A DNA stretch of 11,215 bases from UMGS1474 sp050946775 (GTDB lineage: Bacteria > Bacillota > Clostridia > Oscillospirales > Acutalibacteraceae): assembly GCA_050946775.1 (NCBI GenBank), contig JBMNVL010000065.1, positions 1 through 11,215 of the forward strand. The letters are read 5' to 3'. The notes under the pieces were generated by a model. The model was not told where the DNA came from, did not search any database, and saw only the letters and a program-made list of their open reading frames with translations. Of this stretch, positions 6,101 to 11,215 are shown in pieces (position 1 is the first letter of the stretch; each line of letters opens with the position of its first letter). Position numbers and translations under genes: made by a program.

Positions 6101-7069
6101 TCAGATCGAAATCTTGTGGGCGATCTTGTACAATTCCTTGTCGAAGGGTTTTTTCATCTGCAGCGCTTCTTCGATATCGTAGTCGGTGATCTCACCGGCC
6201 TGCACCGTTACGACGCGGTTGCTCTTGCCCTGCAGCAGCAGCTTGACGGCGTAATAGCCCATTTCGCTGGCCAGCACACGGTCGCGCACCGTCGGCGAAC
6301 CGCCGCGCTGCACGTGACCGAGGATGGTGGCGCGGGATTCGATCCCGGTCTCCGCCTGGATGCGCTGGGTGATCTCCTCCACGTGACCGACGCCTTCGGC
6401 CACGATGATGATGAAATGCTTTTTGCCGGTTTTGGACGTTTCGTTGATCCGGTCGAGAATATCCTTTTGGAAATCAAACTCGATCTCCGGCACCAAAATG
6501 GTGGTCGCGCCGACCGCGATGCCGGCGTTGAGAGCCAGATATCCCGCCCGACGGCCCATGACCTCTACCACCGAGCAGCGGTCGTGCGACTGGGCGGTAT
6601 CCCGCAATTTGTCAATCATCTCCATACAGGTGTTCAGCGCCGTATCGTAGCCGATGGTATGTTCACAGCAGGAAATATCATTGTCGATGGTGCCGGGGAT
6701 GCCCACGCAGGGCACGCCGTGCCGGGTCAGATCCTGCGCGCCGCGGAAGGAGCCGTCGCCGCCGATGACGATCACGCCGCCGATGCCGCGTTCCCGGCAG
6801 GTATTGACCGCCTTTTGCAGGCCGGCCTCGGAATGGAACTCCTTGCTGCGGGCGGTGTACAGCATGGTGCCGCCGCGATGGATGATATCCGACACGCTGC
6901 GCAGATTCATCAATTCCATATCGCCGTCGATCAAGCCGTTATACCCGCGGCGCACACCGTAGATCTCCACGCCCTCGCCCAACGCGGTGCGCACCACCGC
7001 GCGAACGGCGGCGTTCATGCCCGGGGCGTCACCGCCGCTGGTCAAAACTGCCAATTTTTCCTTTGCCAT
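6101..7069 (-). CDS. pfkA: ATP-dependent 6-phosphofructokinase
   Basis: PfkA phosphorylates fructose 6-phosphate to fructose 1,6-bisphosphate, the committed step of glycolysis; the bacterial enzyme is an allosteric tetramer. The length of 322 residues is typical. Motifs are TSGGDAPGMNAAVR (10-23), GGDGS (103-107), PGTIDND (125-131) with catalytic base Asp129, MGRRAGYLAL, and LGHVQRGGSPT. Gly106 and Gly126 occupy positions that are Asp and Lys in pyrophosphate-dependent relatives, so ATP is the expected donor. Arg23 and Arg27 fit the effector-site arginines. The start at 7069 (MAKEKLAVLTSGG) has AAAGGAG at 7079-7085 with 9-base spacing. An in-frame ATG further up lies over the promoter and is not family-like. 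The gene lies downstream of dnaE, as in many Clostridia, but has its own promoter and terminator. Confidence 0.98.
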   Translation of the reverse strand: MAKEKLAVLTSGGDAPGMNAAVRAVVRTALGEGVEIYGVRRGYNGLIDGDMELMNLRSVSDIIHRGGTMLYTARSKEFHSEAGLQKAVNTCRERGIGGVIVIGGDGSFRGAQDLTRHGVPCVGIPGTIDNDISCCEHTIGYDTALNTCMEMIDKLRDTAQSHDRCSVVEVMGRRAGYLALNAGIAVGATTILVPEIEFDFQKDILDRINETSKTGKKHFIIIVAEGVGHVEEITQRIQAETGIESRATILGHVQRGGSPTVRDRVLASEMGYYAVKLLLQGKSNRVVTVQAGEITDYDIEEALQMKKPFDKELYKIAHKISI

Positions 7070-7085
7070 GACTATGCTCTCCTTT

Positions 7086-7104
7086 GTCCGGCCGATCGTC
7101 GGAC
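7086..7104 (-). repeat. Inverted repeat in the pfkA leader, adjacent to the ribosome binding site
   Basis: On the minus strand the leader reads GTCCG, nine bases, CGGAC, directly abutting the AAAGGAG of pfkA (7079-7085). An alternative fold is CCGA-CGA-TCGG inside it. Either small hairpin could affect access to the ribosome binding site, but both are short and may have no function. Confidence 0.4.
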
Positions 7105-7124
7105 CTATAATCCTATCATATTTC

Positions 7125-7153
7125 ATTATAGACAAATTCCACAAAAAATTCAA
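7125..7153 (-). promoter_or_regulatory. Sigma-A promoter of pfkA
   Basis: On the minus strand TTGAAT (7148-7153), a 17-base spacer and TATAAT (7125-7130) lie in the AT-rich gap between dnaE and pfkA. Transcription would begin near 7118, giving a leader of about 50 bases. The remainder of the gap (7154-7213) is AT-rich and shows no convincing terminator for dnaE, so read-through from dnaE into pfkA remains possible. Confidence 0.8.
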
Positions 7154-7213
7154 CCGCTCTAATTTGCCAAGAAAAGGCCGCTATTTTGCGTGATTTTATG
7201 GACTTTTGACCAA

Positions 7214-10200
7214 TCATTTCCGGAAAGCAACGTTTTCCACACCCAGGAATGAACGCAATTCCCGTAAAAGCACCTCGTGCGGCCACACCCGCATCCGGTC
7301 GGGCGCCTTGACCAGCTTGCCGGTATCCTCGAACCGGATGTAAAGCGGCTCTTCCCCGGCAAAGACGTCCAGCACCAGGCAGGCGCGTTTATACGCGGCG
7401 CTGTGGATCGACGGCACCTTGAGATACAACCCGTGATGCGCAGACGGTGTGTGCGGCGTATCGGCCGGTTTTGACTGAGCAGCCGGTTCGCTTCCCGGCT
7501 GAGGCGCCGGCTGGATCTGATCGACGATCAGCTTGGGCTCTTCATCCTCCCGGTAACTCAGCCGGCCGCTGACAAGCAAAGCCGCACCTTCCCGCAGGGC
7601 CGGAGCGTAGCGTGCCAACACCTTGGGAAAAACCAGCAGCTCGATGCCGGCGTATAGATCCTCCGCCGAGACGTAGGCCATCGGCTGGCCGGACTTGGTG
7701 TTCTTTTGGCGAATATCGTGGATGAGCGCCAACACCCGCACGGTCTCGCCGTCCTTATACCGTTCGTTTTCGCCGTATACCCGATCGAGCCGCGCCAGCT
7801 TCATCGAACGGTAAAGCGGCCGGTAAGGCTCCAGCGGATGACCGGAAATATACAGCCCGGTCACCTCTTTTTCCATTTCGAGGCGTTCAGCATGGGTATA
7901 ATCCTCCACAGCCGGGATCGCCATGGTGTCAAAGCCGGTCCCGGTCGCGTCGTCAAAAAAGCCGATTTGCCCCTGCACATTGCGGCGGTTGTCCTCCTCG
8001 ATGCGGTCAAGCACCGCCTCGTAGGAGGTCATCATCTGACGGCGGTTGTACTCAAGCCCGTCCAGCGCGCCGCATTTGATCAGGCTTTCCACCGACCGGC
8101 GGTTGAAATCCTTCTTCCCGGCCATCCGCTTGCAAAACGCGATAAAATCGGTGAACGGTCCGTTTTCCTTGCGTTCCTCGACCACCGCGCGGATCAGCCC
8201 GCGGCCAAGATTTTTGACCGCCAGCAGGCCGTACCGGATCCCCTGCTCCACCACCGTGAAGCCCGAATAGCTTTCGTTGATCGACGGCGGCAGCACGGTG
8301 ATTCCCATCCGTTCGCATTCGCCGATATACCCCGCCACCTTGCCGCTGTCGAGGACGCTGGTCAGCAGCGCCGCCATGTATTCCCGGGGATAAAAGCATT
8401 TGAGATAGGCGGTGCGGTAGGCCACCGTCGCGTAAGCGGCGGCGTGGGATTTGTTAAAGGCGTAGGACGCGAAGGACGACATCTCCTCAAAGATGGCCTG
8501 TGCCGTTGCCTCGGGAATGCCGCGGCGAAGACATCCCTCCACCGTAACGGCGCCGTTTTCATCGGTCAGACCGTGGAGAAACACCTCGCGTTCCTGCGCC
8601 ATCACGTCGTGCTTTTTCTTGGCCATCGCCCGGCGCACCAGATCCGCCCGGCCGAGAGAATACCCCGCCAGCTCCCGGAAAATCTGCATCACCTGCTCCT
8701 GATACACGATGCACCCGTAGGTGACGTTGAGGATCGGCTCAAGCAGCGGGTGCTTGTAACGCACCTGATCGGGATGGTGGCGGTTGAAGACATAGGTGGG
8801 AATGGAATCCATCGGCCCGGGCCGGTAGAGCGAGATGACGGCGATCAGGTCTTCAAAGCAGTCGGGAACGAGATTCATCAGCACCCGTTTCATCCCGCCT
8901 GACTCAAACTGGAACACCCCGTCGCTGTTGCCGGCGGCCAGCATCTTGTAGACCGGCGACGCATCCAGCGGCACGTTTTCGATCGAAAAAGCGGGATCCT
9001 GCCGCTGCACCAGCTTTTCGGCGTCCCGGATAACGGTCAGGTTGCGAAGACCGAGAAAATCGATCTTGAGCATCCCCAGCTCCTCGAGCACCGTCATGGG
9101 GTACTGGGTGGCGACGGCCTCGCCGTTGAGACACAGCGGCACGAAATCACTGACCGGTTTGGGAGCAATCACCACGCCGGCGGCGTGGGTCGAGGCGTTG
9201 CGGGGCATCCCCTCGACCCGTTTGGCCATGGCGATCAGCCGGGCGATCTGCCCGTCGGTCTCGGTCAATTCCCGCAGCTTCTGGTTTTGCTCGAGCGCCT
9301 TGTCGATGGTGATGTCCAGCTCAAAGGGGATCATCTTGGCCACCTGATCCGCCAGCGCGTAAGGAAGCGCCATCACCCGCGCCACGTCCCGGATGGCGGC
9401 TCTGGCCGCCATGGTGCCGAAGGTGATGATCTGGCTGACCCTGTCGGCGCCGTATTTGCCGATAACGTAGTCGATGACCTCCTGCCGGCGCTGGGGACAA
9501 AAGTCGATATCGAAATCCGGCATACTGATCCGCTCGGGATTCAAAAACCGCTCGAAAAGCAGGTTGTATTGGATGGGATCGATGGCGGTGATCCCCATGC
9601 AATATGCGCAAAGACTCCCGGCGCCCGATCCCCGTCCCGGGCCGACCGGGATCCCCTGGGATTTGGCGTAACGGATAAAATCGTGCACGATAAGATAATA
9701 ATCGACGTAGCCCATCGATTCGATGACGCTTTGCTCGTATTCCAGCCGTTCCCAAAGCTCCGGCGACGGATCGTCGCCGTAACGCTGACGCAGTCCCTCG
9801 TCGCAAAGAGAACGGAAATAGGCGCGGTTATCCCCTCCGGGGGCTTCAAAGGTGGGCAGCTTCAAATGCCCGAATTCCAGCTCCACCTGACAGCGCTCGG
9901 CGATCTTCTGGGTGTTGTCAAAGGCGTCGCTGAGCGCCGGGAAAAGCGATCGCATCTCCTGCTCGGATTTGAGATAGAATTCGTCGGTCTCAAACGCCAT
10001 GGTGCTGGGCTCGTCCAGGGTGGTGCCGGTCTGGATGCACAGCAGCACCCGCTGCACCTGCGCGTCCTCCTTGCGCAGGTAATGCACGTCGTTGGTGCAT
10101 ACCAGCGGGATGCCAGTCTCCCCCGACAAGCGGATCAGCTGGGGCGCGATCGCCTTTTGCTCGGCGATCCCGTGATCCTGCAGCTCCAGATAAAAACGCT

Positions 10201-10702
10201 CCTCGCCGAACAGATCGGCAAATCGCATGGCGACACGTTTGGCGCCGGGATAATCGTTTTCCCGCAGTCGACGCGGGATCTCCCCGGCCAGACAGGCGGA
10301 CAGGGCGATCAAGCCCTCGTGATACCGCTCCAGCAGTTCCCAATCGATCCGGGGACGGCTGTAAAACCCGTCGGTGAAGCCCAACGAAACCAATTTCATC
10401 AGATTGTGATACCCGACGTTGTTTTCGCACAGCAAAACCAGATGGGTATAGGCGTTGTCAACGCCGTGGGTCTTGTCGAACCGGGTCCGCGGCGCGACGT
10501 AGACTTCGCACCCGATCACCGGATGGATACCGGCCTTGCGGGCGGCTTTATAAAAATCGACCACGCCGTACATCACGCCGTGATCGGTGATGGCCAGCGC
10601 CGTTTGTCCCAGTTCGGCGGCGCGGCGCACCAGCTCCGGTATACGGCAGGCGCCGTCCAGCAAGCTATACTCGGTATGCACGTGCAAATGCGCAAAGGCC
10701 AC
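7214..10702 (-). CDS. dnaE: DNA polymerase III alpha subunit (DnaE)
   Basis: This is a C-family replicative DNA polymerase. The length of 1162 residues matches the DnaE1-type family. The N-terminal PHP domain begins HLHVHTEYSLLDG (5-17), with further metal-site-like residues in ITDHG (38-42) and DVHY (205-208). The polymerase core has GPGRGSGAGSLCAY (354-367) and the palm motif PDFDIDFC (395-402), whose Asp396 and Asp398 match the E. coli catalytic pair, then LKIDFLGL and NKSHAAAYA. Later come the helix-hairpin-helix and OB-fold regions. A Pro/Ala/Ser-rich linker (about 1065-1091) leads to a 71-residue C-terminal domain. The start is GTG at 10702, fixed by a strong AAAGGAGGTG at 10708-10717 with 7-base spacing from GGAGG and by the family-typical N-terminus. 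It follows whiA by 15 bases, so co-transcription is likely. Clostridia usually also carry PolC, which would be elsewhere. Confidence 0.98.
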   Translation of the reverse strand: MAFAHLHVHTEYSLLDGACRIPELVRRAAELGQTALAITDHGVMYGVVDFYKAARKAGIHPVIGCEVYVAPRTRFDKTHGVDNAYTHLVLLCENNVGYHNLMKLVSLGFTDGFYSRPRIDWELLERYHEGLIALSACLAGEIPRRLRENDYPGAKRVAMRFADLFGEERFYLELQDHGIAEQKAIAPQLIRLSGETGIPLVCTNDVHYLRKEDAQVQRVLLCIQTGTTLDEPSTMAFETDEFYLKSEQEMRSLFPALSDAFDNTQKIAERCQVELEFGHLKLPTFEAPGGDNRAYFRSLCDEGLRQRYGDDPSPELWERLEYEQSVIESMGYVDYYLIVHDFIRYAKSQGIPVGPGRGSGAGSLCAYCMGITAIDPIQYNLLFERFLNPERISMPDFDIDFCPQRRQEVIDYVIGKYGADRVSQIITFGTMAARAAIRDVARVMALPYALADQVAKMIPFELDITIDKALEQNQKLRELTETDGQIARLIAMAKRVEGMPRNASTHAAGVVIAPKPVSDFVPLCLNGEAVATQYPMTVLEELGMLKIDFLGLRNLTVIRDAEKLVQRQDPAFSIENVPLDASPVYKMLAAGNSDGVFQFESGGMKRVLMNLVPDCFEDLIAVISLYRPGPMDSIPTYVFNRHHPDQVRYKHPLLEPILNVTYGCIVYQEQVMQIFRELAGYSLGRADLVRRAMAKKKHDVMAQEREVFLHGLTDENGAVTVEGCLRRGIPEATAQAIFEEMSSFASYAFNKSHAAAYATVAYRTAYLKCFYPREYMAALLTSVLDSGKVAGYIGECERMGITVLPPSINESYSGFTVVEQGIRYGLLAVKNLGRGLIRAVVEERKENGPFTDFIAFCKRMAGKKDFNRRSVESLIKCGALDGLEYNRRQMMTSYEAVLDRIEEDNRRNVQGQIGFFDDATGTGFDTMAIPAVEDYTHAERLEMEKEVTGLYISGHPLEPYRPLYRSMKLARLDRVYGENERYKDGETVRVLALIHDIRQKNTKSGQPMAYVSAEDLYAGIELLVFPKVLARYAPALREGAALLVSGRLSYREDEEPKLIVDQIQPAPQPGSEPAAQSKPADTPHTPSAHHGLYLKVPSIHSAAYKRACLVLDVFAGEEPLYIRFEDTGKLVKAPDRMRVWPHEVLLRELRSFLGVENVAFRK

Positions 10703-10707
10703 GACGG

Positions 10708-10717
10708 CACCTCCTTT
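10708..10717 (-). promoter_or_regulatory. Strong Shine-Dalgarno sequence deciding the GTG start of dnaE
   Basis: AAAGGAGGTG lies directly after the whiA stop codon (10718-10720), with seven bases between GGAGG and the GTG at 10702 once the trailing TG is counted in the spacer. The near-perfect anti-SD match and the family-typical sequence that follows (AFAHLHVHTEYS) together establish the non-ATG start. Confidence 0.85.
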
Positions 10718-11215
10718 TTACAGTTTTTCGGCAAAGGCCATGATCCGTTCCAGCCGGTGGTTGATCCCCGACCGGCTGAGGGGTGTGGACAGTTCCTCGC
10801 TGAGTTCCCGCAAAGAATATTCGGGATTGTCCAGCCGCAGCGCGGCCAACTCCCGCAGATCCTCCGGCAGCGCGCCGATGCCGCAGGTATCGGCGATCCG
10901 GCGCACCGCCGCCACCTGTCGGGCAGACGCCGCCACCACCTTGTCGATGTTGGCGGTCTCGCAATTGGCGATGCGGTTGACGTTGTTGCGGATGTTTTTG
11001 ACCAGCTTGACGTTCATCAGCTCCAGCGACGAGCCGACCGCGCCCATCCAGGTCAGGCAATCTTCGATCTGTTCGCTTTCCTTGAAATACAATACATAAT
11101 GCCCCTTGCGGTTGATCCGCCGGGACGCCAGCCCGTGATCGGCCAAAAGCGCCTGCCAGTCGAGCGACAGGCGGTAGTACGGCACCCGGAATTCCAGATG
11201 ATACCCGATCTGGGG
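10718..11215 (-). CDS. whiA: DNA-binding protein WhiA, C-terminal part (5' end beyond window)
   Basis: The last 165 residues of WhiA are present; the N-terminal half lies beyond 11215. WhiA combines a LAGLIDADG homing-endonuclease-like fold without nuclease activity and a C-terminal helix-turn-helix. It controls sporulation septation in Streptomyces and affects cell division and chromosome segregation in Bacillus. Visible here are the second part of the LAGLIDADG-like domain (GYHLEF to about YVLYFKESEQIEDCLTWMGA), the conserved NIRNNVNRIANCETANIDK stretch, and the C-terminal helix-turn-helix ending SGINHRLERIMAFAEKL. The frame is open to the edge with no start in a family-typical place, so the gene is truncated only by the window. 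It lies 15 bases before dnaE; the whiA-dnaE-pfkA order is familiar in Clostridia. Confidence 0.95.
   Translation of the reverse strand, partial: PQIGYHLEFRVPYYRLSLDWQALLADHGLASRRINRKGHYVLYFKESEQIEDCLTWMGAVGSSLELMNVKLVKNIRNNVNRIANCETANIDKVVAASARQVAAVRRIADTCGIGALPEDLRELAALRLDNPEYSLRELSEELSTPLSRSGINHRLERIMAFAEKL

Noticed and set aside
7070..7153. A longer PfkA start at 7153.
   Set aside because: The extension covers the promoter hexamers, leader and ribosome binding site; the family starts at MAKEKLAVLTSGG.
7154..7213. A terminator after dnaE.
   Set aside because: Only a 3-base-pair stem (CGC/GCG) is visible, with no following T run.
1..11215. A new defence, mobile, CRISPR or biosynthetic system.
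   Set aside because: All nine genes are recognisable housekeeping families packed on one strand with uniform composition. No transposase, integrase, tRNA, direct-repeat array or attachment-like duplication was seen.

Overview
The window looks like an ordinary chromosomal stretch from a GC-rich Clostridia-type Firmicute (Bacillota). The evidence is threefold: the whiA-dnaE-pfkA gene order, strong Shine-Dalgarno sequences of the AAAGGAG(G) kind before almost every gene, and sigma-A type promoters. The genes have Clostridia-type features, including an MscL with a C-terminal zinc ribbon, a DEDDh exonuclease of the 'DLEWNGAYSK' type, and a YmfI-like reductase. GC content looks like roughly 60% by eye, so a GC-rich gut or environmental clostridial lineage is plausible, but I cannot name a genus. 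All nine genes lie on the minus strand, so transcription runs from high to low coordinates.

Upstream block (11215 to about 6057): the 3' part of whiA (cut by the window edge), dnaE (complete, GTG start) and pfkA (complete). whiA and dnaE are 15 bases apart and are probably co-transcribed. pfkA follows a 144-base gap that holds a good promoter (TTGAAT, 17 bases, TATAAT) and ends at a strong intrinsic terminator (6057-6088). The block combines a sporulation/division-linked DNA-binding protein, a replicative polymerase and the committed step of glycolysis.

Downstream block (6035 to 1): a promoter matching the sigma-A consensus exactly (TTGACA, 17 bases, TATAAT) drives alaS. It is followed with almost no spacing by a HINT-type histidine-triad hydrolase, a DEDDh exonuclease with a C-terminal zinc ribbon, mscL, mutY and a YmfI/FabG-like short-chain reductase cut by the left edge. 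Gaps are 17 and 14 bases, followed by overlaps of 4, 11 and 4 bases. This looks like one six-gene operon mixing translation (alaS, the hydrolase, possibly EF-P modification), DNA maintenance (exonuclease, mutY) and osmotic protection (mscL).

There is no gene-free stretch longer than 144 bases and no RNA gene, mobile element, CRISPR array or defence system that I can see. I do not find a previously undescribed system. The most unusual points are the lack of any ATG, GTG, TTG or CTG start for the exonuclease (an ATC sits where relatives have Met), the zinc ribbon replacing the usual MscL tail, the mixed content of the alaS operon, and alaS transcription without room for a T-box leader.
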